DNA of 64,000 nucleotides from Kribbella soli (GTDB lineage Bacteria > Actinomycetota > Actinomycetes > Propionibacteriales > Kribbellaceae), in assembly GCF_004331345.1 (NCBI RefSeq), contig NZ_SJJZ01000004.1, positions 987,476 through 1,051,475 on the forward strand, read 5' to 3'. Each line of letters begins with the position of its first letter. Position 1 is the first letter of the stretch. Under the pieces are notes generated by a model. It saw only the letters and a list, made by a program, of their open reading frames with translations, was not told the DNA's origin and did not search any database. Below are positions 42,518-51,316 of this stretch, piece after piece. A program made the position numbers and the translations under genes.

Positions 42518-43485
42518 TGCGTGGTTTCTCCCTCGTCGTCGTGGTGCAGGCGGCGCCGGCGGCGTGGTTTCCGTGCCCGCCGCTCCTCAGTCGGCTCCGG
42601 CTGTTCAGGCGCCGCACTCGCTTCCGGTACGACGGGTGCTGCGTCCGGGGTCGTCGTACCGGAGGCCTCGTACTGCTGCCGCGGCGAGCAGACGTCCGCC
42701 CGGCTGCACGCGCAGCGCCGGCCCGAGGCCGCGAGCCGGACGACCACGGTGTCGCTCGGCACGTTGTGCCCGACCACCACTCCATCACCCGCGGGGGTCT
42801 CCACCGCGGCCCCGAGCGCCGGAGCCTTCGCGTTGAACTCCTGGTAGAGCGGGTGCTCGTACTTCAGACAGCACATCAGCCGGCCGCAGGCGCCGGAGAT
42901 CTTCAACGGGTTCAGCGGCAGGTCCTGGTCCTTCGCCATTCGCACGCTGACCGGCTCGAAGTCCTTCAGGAACGTCGCGCAGCACAGGTCCCGCCCGCAC
43001 GGCCCGATGCCGCCCTGCAACCGCGCCTCGTCGCGGGCACCGACCTGCCGCAGCTCGATCCGCGCCCGCAGGGCCCGCGCCAGGTCCCGGACGAGCTCAC
43101 GGAAATCGACCCGGTGCGGCGCCGAGAAGTACACGATCACCAACTGGTCGATATCCGGCCGCCGGTCGACGAAATCGATCCCGACCACCTTCATCGGCAG
43201 GTCGTGCTCCCGGATCGTCCGCTTGGCGATCACCCGCGCGTCCGCCCGCCGCTGCCGGTTCTGCTCGTCCCGGTCCAGGTCGGTGGCAGTCGCGATCCCC
43301 GCGCACAGCGGCAGCCCGCCGATGTCCTCGGTCACGTACTGCGGCGCCCAAACACACTCCGCCACCTCAGGCCCGTCGTCAGTAGGCACCAGCACTTTTT
43401 CCCCCACCCGAGGCCGAAACTCCCCCGGATCAAGGTAATAAAGCCGCCCGTACCGCTCGAACGACACCGCCATCACCATGCCCAC
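42514..43485 (-). CDS. PSP1 domain protein (RicT/YaaT-like)
   Basis: A 323-residue protein. The PSP1 domain (about 5-230) has YYLDPGEFRPRVGEKVLV, the cysteine-bearing GGIGPCGRDLCCATFLKDF and LKISGACGRLMCCLKYEHPLYQEF. A low-complexity Pro/Glu and Arg-rich tail follows. Homologues in Bacillus (RicT) form a complex with RicA/RicF that carries Fe-S clusters and governs RNA maturation. The cysteines here match that. It is conserved next to holB-type genes. It is coupled to the downstream hydrolase. Confidence 0.92.
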   Translation of the reverse strand: MGMVMAVSFERYGRLYYLDPGEFRPRVGEKVLVPTDDGPEVAECVWAPQYVTEDIGGLPLCAGIATATDLDRDEQNRQRRADARVIAKRTIREHDLPMKVVGIDFVDRRPDIDQLVIVYFSAPHRVDFRELVRDLARALRARIELRQVGARDEARLQGGIGPCGRDLCCATFLKDFEPVSVRMAKDQDLPLNPLKISGACGRLMCCLKYEHPLYQEFNAKAPALGAAVETPAGDGVVVGHNVPSDTVVVRLAASGRRCACSRADVCSPRQQYEASGTTTPDAAPVVPEASAAPEQPEPTEERRARKPRRRRRLHHDDEGETTQ

Positions 43486-43559
43486 GCCGTCAGAGTACGG
43501 GGCGTTGCACAGGAAGTGGTCGCGCTACACAGGAAATAACCTGTTCACCGCCCCCGGCG

Positions 43560-43582
43560 CACCGGTTACGCCCCTACCGGTG
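43560..43582 (-). terminator. Hairpin overlapping the DUF4190 gene stop codon
   Basis: CACCGGT (43560-43566) pairs with ACCGGTG (43576-43582); the TAG stop lies at the loop edge. Weak terminator candidate without T-run. Upstream at about 43508 and 43529 the 8-mer CACAGGAA is repeated. Confidence 0.35.
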
Positions 43583-44557
43583 GCTGTTCTTCACAGTGCC
43601 GGTGAGTTTGTCGTCGTCAGGGCCGAACGCCGCACACAGAACCCGGTGATCACCGTCGTCCCACGCCCCCTTGCTGGGCGTCCACCAGTCCAGATACAGC
43701 TCGGACTGGTCACGCGACTTCCCCACATACGTCCCGAACACGGGACCGCAAGCACGGTCGGCCGCCTTGTTGATCGCGCTGTCGCCCGGGTACGTCGTAC
43801 CGGGAAGCGTCACGATCCCGACGACCTCGGCGTCGTGCTCGTCCGGGCAGGGCTGCCGGACCACCTCGTCCTCTTCGCTGCCGTCCTCGTCGAAGCACTC
43901 CCCGACCGTCAGTTCGTCGACGTACGTGGTCGGACCCGAGTTCGACGACACCGGATCCGGTGCGCTGTAGCTGTCGTCGGACGAACCGAGCGCGATCACG
44001 AGCACGATCAGCAGTGTGTAGCCGAGCGTCACCAGGGATCCCATCACCAGTCCGGCGATCGCCATCCCCTTGCCCTCTTGCCGGCTCCGCTTGATCTGCA
44101 CCAGCGCCGCGATGCCGAGCCCGATCGCCACCGGCGCGGACACCCCGATGACGAACCCGCCGAGCCCGGTCACGAGCGCCGCGGTCGCCAGCCCGTTCGT
44201 CCCGCCCGAACCGCCGTACCCGTAACCGCCGTACCCATATCCATAGCCATTCCCATACGGCGACGGCGCCCCGTGCGCCGGCGGATACTGCCCCGGCCCG
44301 TATCCCTGCCCGTACGGCGTCCCCTGCTGGCCCTGCCCGTACGGCTGACCGCCCGGTGCCTGCCCGTATCCCGCCTGCCCGTGCGGCGGCTGCTGCGACC
44401 CGTACGACGGCTGCCCAGGCGCCGCCCACGGCACCCCACCCTGCGCACCAGGCGCCTGCGGCTGTTCCGGACGCCCGTACGTCGGGAACGCACGGGTCGG
44501 ATCGTGCGGACGGTCCTGTGGACGTTCCGGCTCCGGGCCGTACGGTGGCTGACTCAC
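43574..44557 (-). CDS. DUF4190 and septum-formation domain membrane protein
   Basis: A 327-residue protein. N-terminal 110 residues are Gly/Gln/Tyr/Pro-rich repeats (such as PYGQGQQGTPYGQGYGPGQYP). DUF4190 has two helices (LATAALVTGLGGFVIGVSAPVAIGLGIAAL and GMAIAGLVMGSLVTLGYTLLIVLVIAL). An extracytoplasmic Septum_form domain (about 220-327) has cysteines in VGECFDED, RQPCPDEHD, ACGPVF and VLCAAFG. The family has been linked to septum formation; direct evidence is limited. A hairpin (43560-43582) overlaps the stop codon. Confidence 0.88.
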   Translation of the reverse strand: MSQPPYGPEPERPQDRPHDPTRAFPTYGRPEQPQAPGAQGGVPWAAPGQPSYGSQQPPHGQAGYGQAPGGQPYGQGQQGTPYGQGYGPGQYPPAHGAPSPYGNGYGYGYGGYGYGGSGGTNGLATAALVTGLGGFVIGVSAPVAIGLGIAALVQIKRSRQEGKGMAIAGLVMGSLVTLGYTLLIVLVIALGSSDDSYSAPDPVSSNSGPTTYVDELTVGECFDEDGSEEDEVVRQPCPDEHDAEVVGIVTLPGTTYPGDSAINKAADRACGPVFGTYVGKSRDQSELYLDWWTPSKGAWDDGDHRVLCAAFGPDDDKLTGTVKNSHR

Positions 44558-44585
44558 GCTACCCCCACTGAATCCCCCGCGGGCA

Positions 44586-45254
44586 TTACCGCTGTGATCC
44601 GCGCATCGTACCCGTCAGATGGGTCCCGGGCATGCCGACCAGACACAGGACGTTGCCGTCAGCAACCGCGCGGTTCTCGAGTACGACGTAGTACATGTCC
44701 AGCTCGGACCGCTCGTACGGCGTCCCCACGAACTCCACGAACGCGCCCGCGCACTGCTGCGTCGCGACGGTCCCGATCTGCGCGGTCGACAACCCGACCA
44801 GCGCGGCCTGCACCTTCGCGTACGCCTCCCCGGTGTGCGCCACGGCGCAGTCCGCGATCCGTACCAGCCGCAGCGTCGAGGCCTCCAGGTCCGCGTCGAA
44901 GCAGCGGCCGACCTCCACCTGCGAGATCGACACCGTCTTGCCGATGCCCCGCCGGTGCTCGCCGACCAGGTTGAGCGTGACCGCGACGCCGATCGCGATC
45001 ACCCAGCACAGCGACACCGCCAAGGCGCCGTACGCGAGCCGTTTCCCGTGCCCGCCGGCGCGCTTGATCCGCCGCAGCGCCACCCCGGCCAGCACGACCG
45101 CGATCGGCACCAGCCCGGGCAGGCTGGTCGCGAACGCGGCGACCGCGTACCCGTCCTGCCGGCCCTTCGGCTTCGGGACGCCCTCCAGCCAGGACTCAGC
45201 CGACGGCAGCGGTTGCCGCGCAGGCTGGATCGGGGAGGGCGGCGGGTGGGTCAT
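44586..45254 (-). CDS. DUF4190/septum-formation domain protein, paralogue
   Basis: A 222-residue relative of the gene just downstream. A Pro-rich start, two DUF4190 helices (DGYAVAAFATSLPGLVPIAVVLAGVALRRI and LAYGALAVSLCWVIAIGVAVTLNLV), and an outer domain with VGRCFDADLEAS, IADCAVAHTGEAY, TQQCAGAFVEF and VLCLVGMPG. The four Cys correspond to those of the 327-residue protein. Tandem duplication is likely. Confidence 0.88.
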   Translation of the reverse strand: MTHPPPSPIQPARQPLPSAESWLEGVPKPKGRQDGYAVAAFATSLPGLVPIAVVLAGVALRRIKRAGGHGKRLAYGALAVSLCWVIAIGVAVTLNLVGEHRRGIGKTVSISQVEVGRCFDADLEASTLRLVRIADCAVAHTGEAYAKVQAALVGLSTAQIGTVATQQCAGAFVEFVGTPYERSELDMYYVVLENRAVADGNVLCLVGMPGTHLTGTMRGSQR

Positions 45255-45377
45255 CTGGGTCCGTTTCGCGGCTGTGTGAGGCCGAGCGGTCTACTTCGCC
45301 CAGTCACCCAGTCATCGGACCCACCGGTCTCGGTGTTACAGGTTCCGCCCAGTTATCGGACGTGGGTGATGCACGAC

Positions 45378-46586
45378 TCAGCGCTGGGGGCGGCGCGGGA
45401 TCGTGAATCCGTCGCTGCGGCCCTCGAACAACCCGACCGTCATCGCCTCGAGCGCGACCAGCGGCGCCACGTTGGCCTCGATCGCATCCCGGCACATCGC
45501 GATCGCGTCGATCCGGCGTACCGTCTGCTCGGGCGTCGTCCGGCTCCCGAGCTGCTCGATGTTGCGGTGCAACTCGGCGTTGATCAGCTCGCTGCCGGAC
45601 CCGGTCTGCACCACCAGCACATCCCGGTAGAGCGCCATCAGGTCGACCAGCGACCGGTCCAGAACGTCGCGTTCCCAACGCTTCGCGCGGGCCTTCTGCT
45701 GGTCCTCGAGCTCCTTCAGCGCCGCGTTCGCCTCGCGCGGTCTGGCGCCCTTCGTGCCGACGCCGAGCGCCTGCTCGAGCGCGGCCCGCTCCTTCTCGTC
45801 GACCTTCTCCGCGCTGGCCTTGGCCTCTTCCTTGGCCGCCTCGACCAGCCGCTGCGCCGCCTTCAGGCAGGCCCCGAGGTCGCGCAGCGCGAACGGCACC
45901 TCGAGCACCTTGTTCCGCCGCTCCCGCACCGTCTCGTCGCGGGCCAGCGCCCGGGCCCGGCCGATGTGCCCCTGCGCGGCCCGCGCCGCGAACCAGGCCA
46001 GATCCTGGCCGATCTCGAGTGTCCGGCTCAGCATCTCCGCAACCGCGGCGACCGGCGGCGTCCGCAGCACCAGCAGCCGGCAGCGCGAACGGATCGTCGG
46101 TACGACGTCCTCGACCGTCGGCGCGCACAACACCCAGACGGTCCGCGGCGACGGCTCCTCGATGCTTTTCAGCAACGCGTCCGCGGCCTGCTCGGTGAGC
46201 CGGTCCGCGTCCTCGACGACCATCACCTGCCACCGGCCCTGCGTCGGGCTCATCGCGGCCCGGCGGACCAGCTCACGGACCTCGCTGACCCGGATCGACA
46301 GCAGTTCGGTGCGGATCAGCGACACGTCGGGGTGCGCGCCGCTGAGCGCCGTACGGCAATCGTTGCACTCGCCGCAGCCGTTGTTCGCGCACTGCAGCGA
46401 GGCCGCGAACGCCCGGCCCGCGTTCGACCGGCCGGATCCGGGTGGCCCGGTGATCATCCACGCGTGCGTCATCCCGGCGACCGCGGGACCTCTCTCGCCC
46501 CGCAGGACGGCAGCAGCGCCGTCGACGGCCTTCCGCAGTACGGCGACCGCGGGCTCCTGCCCGACCAGGTCGTCCCAGACACTCAT
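45378..46586 (-). CDS. holB: DNA polymerase III subunit delta'
   Basis: A 402-residue clamp-loader subunit. Starts MSVWDDLVGQEPAVAVLRKAV. The P-loop reads GPPGSGRSN: arginine takes the place of the usual lysine, so ATP binding is unlikely, as in other delta' subunits. Zinc-module cysteines are in CANNGCGECNDC, and VMVVEDADRLTEQAADALLKSIEEP and RSRCR are the classic delta' segments. The ATG overlaps the Tmk stop (ATGA), giving a tmk-holB operon, as in many bacteria. Confidence 0.95.
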   Translation of the reverse strand: MSVWDDLVGQEPAVAVLRKAVDGAAAVLRGERGPAVAGMTHAWMITGPPGSGRSNAGRAFAASLQCANNGCGECNDCRTALSGAHPDVSLIRTELLSIRVSEVRELVRRAAMSPTQGRWQVMVVEDADRLTEQAADALLKSIEEPSPRTVWVLCAPTVEDVVPTIRSRCRLLVLRTPPVAAVAEMLSRTLEIGQDLAWFAARAAQGHIGRARALARDETVRERRNKVLEVPFALRDLGACLKAAQRLVEAAKEEAKASAEKVDEKERAALEQALGVGTKGARPREANAALKELEDQQKARAKRWERDVLDRSLVDLMALYRDVLVVQTGSGSELINAELHRNIEQLGSRTTPEQTVRRIDAIAMCRDAIEANVAPLVALEAMTVGLFEGRSDGFTIPRRPQR

Positions 46587-48568
46587 AGACCCACCTTGGG
46601 AAGCATCGGTTGGAGCCGGGCGCGGATCTGTTTCGCGATGTCCTCGCGGTCCTGCGTCGCGTCCAGGACCAGGTAGTGCTGCGGCTCGGCGGCCGCCAGC
46701 TCGAGGAACGCGTTCCGCACCCGCTCGTGGAAGGCGTCGGACTGCGCCTCGATCCGGTCCCGTTCGGCGAACCGGCCGAGCCCGCTCTTCGGCGGCAGGT
46801 CCAGCAGGATCGTGAGGTTCGGGCGGAGATCGTTGGTGGCCCAACGATTCACCCGTTCGACGTCGGACAGGTCCAGGTCCCGCCCGGAGCCCTGGTACGC
46901 CAGCGCGGAGTCGACGTACCGATCGGTGATCACGACCGCGCCCGACTTCAGCGCGGGCTTGATCACCGAGTCGACGTGCTCGGCCTTGTCGGCGGCGTAC
47001 AGCAGCGCCTCGGCGCGGTGCGAGATGTCGCCGGTCGCCGGGTCGAGGACGATCTGGCGGAGCGTCTTGCCGAGATCGGTTGCACCGGGCTCGCGGGTCA
47101 GCAGCACCTGCTGGCCTTGCTCCTCCAGCCATTTCACCAGCAGCGCGGACTGCGTCGACTTGCCGGCGCCCTCACCGCCCTCGAGCGCGATGAACAGGCC
47201 GGTCGTCGGATAGTCACCACGCGTCTTGCCGAAACTGCGCCGTACATCGCGCCAGAACGGGACGCCCGGGCGGTCGTCCATCTGCCGCCAGGCAAGCAGG
47301 CCGATCACCCCGGCCAGGACCGCCGCCGCCACCATCGTCATCGAGGCGCCGTTGTACGTCGCCGAACGGCCGCCGATCGTCCACGTGTGCCGGCCGATCG
47401 CACCCGCGGCGAACGGCGCGATCGCCAGCGTGACCGCGAGCACCGTGCGGACGGCGGACTGCACGAACGCGAACGTCCGCCCGCGCACGGCGTCCGGCAC
47501 TTCGAGACCGAGCAACGTGTACCCGGAGACCCACGAGCCGCCGGCGCAGAACCCGAGCAGGATCGCGATCATCGTGGCGATCTCGATCTGCTGGATCAAC
47601 GCCAGCCCGGCCAGGCAGATCCCCGACCCGACCAGCCCGGCCGCGAACAGCCGGCGCCGGGACAGCCCGGAGAAGATCCGCGGCGCGAACCCCATACCGA
47701 GCGCGAGACCACCGAACACGGCACCGAACAGCACGCCGTACCCGGGGTCGCCGGCGCCCAGCCCTTCGACGTACGTGCGGCCGAGGCCGATCACGACCGC
47801 ACCGGCCGCGAACGCGCCGGAGATCCCGATCACGAGACCGCGAACCACCGGAGTGCCGGTGACATAGGACCAGCCCTCGACCACTGTCCGCCACAGCGTC
47901 GGATGGTCCTCGTGCTCGTGGATCGCGCGGCCGATCTCGGCGACCGACAAGATCGCGAACGCCGAGATGACGAAGGTCGCGGCGTTCACGTACACGGCCA
48001 GGTCGATGGCGAAGTCGCCGGCCCAGCGCGACACCAGAGTGATCGCGGTGAAGATGGCCGCAGCCGGCAACGCGGTCCCGTACGTCGTGATCAGACTGAG
48101 CTGGTTGGCCGCCTCGAGCCGGTGCCGCGGCACCAGATTGGGCACGCTGGCGTCCTTGGCCGGACCCCAGATCAGGCTGACGATCTCGATCAGCACCGTC
48201 GCCACCAGCACCCAGGTCAGGGTGCCGACGATCGGGATGCTGACGAAGAACGCGGCCCGGATCAGGTCGCCGACGATCATCGTCCAGCGCCGGTCCAGCC
48301 GGTCCGCGATCCAGCCCGCCACCGGGCCCATCACCAACGCCGGCAGCACGCGCAGGAACAGCACGCCGCCGATCGCGAAGTTGGCCGCCTGGTAGTCGTC
48401 ACCGGCGAACGACTTCGCCATCGCGGTCAGCGCCAGCAGGCCGATCCAGTCCCCGAGGCTGGACAGGCCGAACGCGATCCACAGCCGCCGGAACGCCCGG
48501 ATCCGCAACACCGCCCGCACATCGTGCGCCGGTGCAGGATCAGTCAGCGGGTCATAAACCTCCGGCAC
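46583..48568 (-). CDS. tmk: MFS transporter-thymidylate kinase fusion
   Basis: A 661-residue fusion. Residues 1-430 form an MFS_3-like membrane domain (IAFGLSSLGDWIGLLALTAM, GPVAGWIADRLDRRWTMIVGD). Residues from about 450 form dTMP kinase with P-loop ALEGGEGAGKST, TREPGATDLG, the DRY motif ITDRYVDSALAYQG and LID AERDRIEAQSDAFH. The kinase makes dTDP for DNA synthesis. Such fusions are known in actinobacteria, but the job of the transporter half is unknown. GTG start at 48568. The start is 12 bases from hairpin element B. It is coupled to holB. Confidence 0.94.
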   Translation of the reverse strand: MPEVYDPLTDPAPAHDVRAVLRIRAFRRLWIAFGLSSLGDWIGLLALTAMAKSFAGDDYQAANFAIGGVLFLRVLPALVMGPVAGWIADRLDRRWTMIVGDLIRAAFFVSIPIVGTLTWVLVATVLIEIVSLIWGPAKDASVPNLVPRHRLEAANQLSLITTYGTALPAAAIFTAITLVSRWAGDFAIDLAVYVNAATFVISAFAILSVAEIGRAIHEHEDHPTLWRTVVEGWSYVTGTPVVRGLVIGISGAFAAGAVVIGLGRTYVEGLGAGDPGYGVLFGAVFGGLALGMGFAPRIFSGLSRRRLFAAGLVGSGICLAGLALIQQIEIATMIAILLGFCAGGSWVSGYTLLGLEVPDAVRGRTFAFVQSAVRTVLAVTLAIAPFAAGAIGRHTWTIGGRSATYNGASMTMVAAAVLAGVIGLLAWRQMDDRPGVPFWRDVRRSFGKTRGDYPTTGLFIALEGGEGAGKSTQSALLVKWLEEQGQQVLLTREPGATDLGKTLRQIVLDPATGDISHRAEALLYAADKAEHVDSVIKPALKSGAVVITDRYVDSALAYQGSGRDLDLSDVERVNRWATNDLRPNLTILLDLPPKSGLGRFAERDRIEAQSDAFHERVRNAFLELAAAEPQHYLVLDATQDREDIAKQIRARLQPMLPKVGL

Positions 48569-48580
48569 ACCGCAAGCCTA

Positions 48581-48743
48581 GGGCATGGCTTTCCGTCCCC
48601 TGCCGTCGCGAGCAGGTGCTCGGTGCGGTGCATCGGCGTGCGGGGGCGAAGGTCTCGATGCGGAGCATCGTGGCCTTTGCACCCGTGCGGCGAGGTGCCG
48701 TGCCGAGTGCCGCGCAGTAGGCAGGGGACGGAAAGCCATGCCC
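48581..48743 (+). repeat. Structured hairpin element, copy B
   Basis: A 163-bp nested palindrome between the aminotransferase stop and the tmk start. Outer arms 48581-48604 and 48720-48743 pair perfectly over 24 bp (one more pair if 48580/48744 is counted). An inner stem pairs 48638-48652 with 48674-48688 (15 positions, one mismatch, three G-T wobbles). The apex contains the same 20-mer as copy A (48654-48673). It starts, on the minus strand, at the base right after the TAA of the aminotransferase gene. Both copies are followed on the plus strand by TTAGTG. Arms are unrelated in sequence to copy A. Confidence 0.8.
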
Positions 48744-49835
48744 TTAGTGGGCAGCGTGGACAGCCTCGGCCAGCGCATCCAGTGCGGCCTTCAACTCGCC
48801 CGCCGGCAGGAAGCCGAACCCGAGGCGGAACACCCGCGGCTCGTCCCCGAACCAGTCCCCGTCGGCCAGCCGCACGCCACCCTCCGCCGCCGCCCGCCGG
48901 AACCGCTCCAGATCGACCGACGGCCGCAGCCGGATCACACACAACGCCCCGGCATCCGGCCGAACCCACTCGACAAGCTCACTGTTCGCGTTGACCCAGT
49001 CCTGCGTGATCAGAAGATTCTGCTCCAGCCAGGGCCGTCGTACGGCGAGGATCTGGTCCTCCTGCTCGAACACGCGAAGCGCCAGCGCCTCCGTGACCGT
49101 GGACCCGGTGACCACCGTGCTGAACTTCGCCGTCGTCAACTGCTCGACCAGGCCGCTGTCCGTGCTGATCACCCACCCGATCCGCAACCCGGCCACCCCG
49201 TGACACTTCGACAGCGACGCGACAGACACCACCTTCGGCCCGAACCGAAGCGCCGTGTCCACGACCGGATCGTCGCCGTACGCCGCGGCCCGATAGGTCT
49301 CGTCCACCAACAAGTACGCGTCCGGGCAGACCTCACTCATCGCATCAACGATGTCGCGCAAGGTCTCCGGCGGTACGGCGACACCGGACGGGTTCTGCGG
49401 CGTCGCCAAGCTGACCAGCCTGGTCTCCGGCGTCAGCTGCGCACGCACCGCATCCGCAGTGAGCCGGTAGCCCTCGTCGAAGGTCAGCGGAACGACCCGC
49501 ACCGACGCACCGACCGTGTCGAACGCGTTGCGCGTCATCGGGAACTGCGGCGCCGTCGTCACCACCTCTCCCTCCAGCAGGTAGGCGAGCAGGAAGATCC
49601 CGTGCATCCCACCGACCGTGACGACCACGTCCTCGGGCCGTACGCCGTGCCGGTCCGCGATCGCCGTACGGAGCCGAACGTCACCGGCGGCCGTGCCGTA
49701 GCCGAGTTCGAGGTCGCCCAGTTCCGGGGTGAGCAGGTCCGCGAGCCGGAGGTCCGGGCCGTAGCTCTCGCCCAGTTCGTGCCGCGGCTGCTCGGCGGTC
49801 AGGGACATGATCGGGTTGCGCGGAAAGGTCGGCAT
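48744..49835 (-). CDS. PLP-dependent aminotransferase (class I/II)
   Basis: A 363-residue fold-type I enzyme. It has the YGTAAGDVRLRTAIADRHG entry segment, VTVGGMHGIFLLAY, SLATPQNPSGVAVP, LVDETYRAAAY and the PLP lysine in VSVASLSKCHGVAGLRIGW. Substrate specificity unknown. It is divergent from a MocR-family regulator which is probably its controller. ATG at 49835 precedes MPTFPRNPIMSL. Its 3' end abuts hairpin element B. Confidence 0.92.
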   Translation of the reverse strand: MPTFPRNPIMSLTAEQPRHELGESYGPDLRLADLLTPELGDLELGYGTAAGDVRLRTAIADRHGVRPEDVVVTVGGMHGIFLLAYLLEGEVVTTAPQFPMTRNAFDTVGASVRVVPLTFDEGYRLTADAVRAQLTPETRLVSLATPQNPSGVAVPPETLRDIVDAMSEVCPDAYLLVDETYRAAAYGDDPVVDTALRFGPKVVSVASLSKCHGVAGLRIGWVISTDSGLVEQLTTAKFSTVVTGSTVTEALALRVFEQEDQILAVRRPWLEQNLLITQDWVNANSELVEWVRPDAGALCVIRLRPSVDLERFRRAAAEGGVRLADGDWFGDEPRVFRLGFGFLPAGELKAALDALAEAVHAAH

Positions 49836-49873
49836 ACCGCCATCGTTCTGGACTCGCGCTGGCCGTTGGAGAG

Positions 49874-49909
49874 CCAATCCGGCAGAATTGGTTCGCAGAT
49901 GAGACCAAT
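49874..49909. promoter_or_regulatory. Repeated CCAAT/ATTGG motifs between aminotransferase and MocR regulator
   Basis: CCAAT (49874-49878), ATTGG (49887-49891) and CCAAT (49905-49909) surround the MocR start. The first two form a 18-bp palindrome. Likely operator of the MocR regulator for both divergent genes (inference). Confidence 0.45.
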
Positions 49910-51311
49910 CGAGGTGGTTGACCGGTTGGGCCGCTGGTCGTCCGGCCGCGGCCCGCTGTACGTGCTGCTCGCGGCCCGTCTGCGGCACCTGATCGACGAC
50001 GGCGAACTCCCGCCGGGCGTACTGCTCCCACCGGACCGCGCGCTGGCCGGTGCTCTGGCGGTCGGCCGTACGACGGTGGTGGCCGCCTACGACCTGCTCC
50101 AGGCCGAAGGGCGCATCACGCGGAAGCAGGGCAGCGGGACACGCGTCGCCGGCGTAGCTCGAGACGGGCAGGTCGAGGACGCTCCGGTCGACCCGATCTT
50201 CCTGGACTCCCTGGAGGCCCGGGACGACGACGTACTGCTGGCCATCTGTGCCGCACCAGGTGATCCGCCGCCGCAGCTGGCGGAGGCGTTCGCCAAGATC
50301 GCGCCAGGGCTCGCCCGTGTCACCGACGACATCGGCTACTACCCGTACGGCCACCCGACGCTCCGCGAGGCGCTGGCGGACCGCTACACGGCTCGCGGCG
50401 TACCGACTGCGTACGAACAGATCCTGGTGACCAACGGCGGCCAGCAGGCGCTCTCACTGCTGGCGCATGCCCTGCTGTCACCCGGGGACCAGGTGCTCGT
50501 CGAGGCGCCGACGTACCCGGGCGCGCTGGAGGTGTTCCGGGAGGAGGGTGCCGTACTGCGCGGTCTGCCGGTGGGACTCGAGGGCCTCGAGGCAGCGATC
50601 CGGGAGCGGCGGCCGGCGCTCGCGTACGTGATTCCGACGTACCAGAACCCGACCGGCTCGGTGATGTCCGCACTCGCCCGTCAGCGGGTGGCCGGCGCGG
50701 GGGTTCCGGTGATCGAGGACGAGGTGCCGGCCGACCTCAGGTTTCCTGGCGAGGTGTTGCCCCCGCCGATCGCGGCGTACGGCGACTCCGTGATCTCGAT
50801 CGGCTCGCTCAGCAAGAGCATCTGGGGCGGCCTCCGAATCGGCTGGATCCGCGCAACGCCGCCCCTGATCAACCGTCTGGCCCGCCTCCGCGCAGTCCAC
50901 GACCTCGGCGGCAACGTCCCGACTCAGCTGGCCGCCGTACACCTGCTCCCGCTCTTGGACGGCCCGGCATTGCACCAAACGCTCAAAACCCGCCACGACC
51001 ACCTACACGCCGAGCTAACTCAGGCGCTGCCCACCTGGCACACCTCACCTCTGACAGGCGGCCAGTGCCTCTGGGCGCGCCTGCCGTACGGCGACGGCAC
51101 GTCCTTCGCCCAAACCGCGCTCCGGCACGGTCTGGCGATCCTCCCCGGCTCCGGCCTCGACGTCACCGGCGCCAGCGACGCTTACGTCCGCCTGCACTTC
51201 CGCGCCCGACCGGACGACCTCACCGAAGCCGTCCGCCGCCTGGCCCGAGCCTGGGCGGCCTACCACCCACCGGCCGACCGGGTACGCCCCCGACCGGCCA
51301 TCGCCATCTGA
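49899..51311 (+). CDS. MocR-family regulator (GntR HTH fused to aminotransferase domain)
   Basis: A 470-residue regulator. GntR winged helix (about 18-80, YVLLAARLRHLIDDGELPPGVLLPPDRALAGALAVGRTTVV) then an aminotransferase-like domain with YYPYGHPTLREALADRY, PTYQNPTGSVMS and the PLP lysine in ISIGSLSKSIWGGLRIGW. It is divergent from an aminotransferase gene, its probable target. ATG at 49899 begins MRPIEVVDRLGRWSSG. Confidence 0.93.
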   Translation: MRPIEVVDRLGRWSSGRGPLYVLLAARLRHLIDDGELPPGVLLPPDRALAGALAVGRTTVVAAYDLLQAEGRITRKQGSGTRVAGVARDGQVEDAPVDPIFLDSLEARDDDVLLAICAAPGDPPPQLAEAFAKIAPGLARVTDDIGYYPYGHPTLREALADRYTARGVPTAYEQILVTNGGQQALSLLAHALLSPGDQVLVEAPTYPGALEVFREEGAVLRGLPVGLEGLEAAIRERRPALAYVIPTYQNPTGSVMSALARQRVAGAGVPVIEDEVPADLRFPGEVLPPPIAAYGDSVISIGSLSKSIWGGLRIGWIRATPPLINRLARLRAVHDLGGNVPTQLAAVHLLPLLDGPALHQTLKTRHDHLHAELTQALPTWHTSPLTGGQCLWARLPYGDGTSFAQTALRHGLAILPGSGLDVTGASDAYVRLHFRARPDDLTEAVRRLARAWAAYHPPADRVRPRPAIAI

Positions 51312-51316
51312 CTGCA

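Noticed and set aside
45255..45377. Possible tRNA or small RNA between DUF4190 and holB genes
   Set aside because: There are near-repeats (CCCAGTCATCGGAC and CCCAGTTATCGGAC) but no cloverleaf, no T-loop GGTTCGA and no 3' CCA-adjacent acceptor pairing.
48585..49898. N-terminal extension of the MocR gene back through the aminotransferase and hairpin element B
   Set aside because: The extension is antisense to the aminotransferase. The family N-terminus MRPIEVVDRLGRWSSG begins at 49899.
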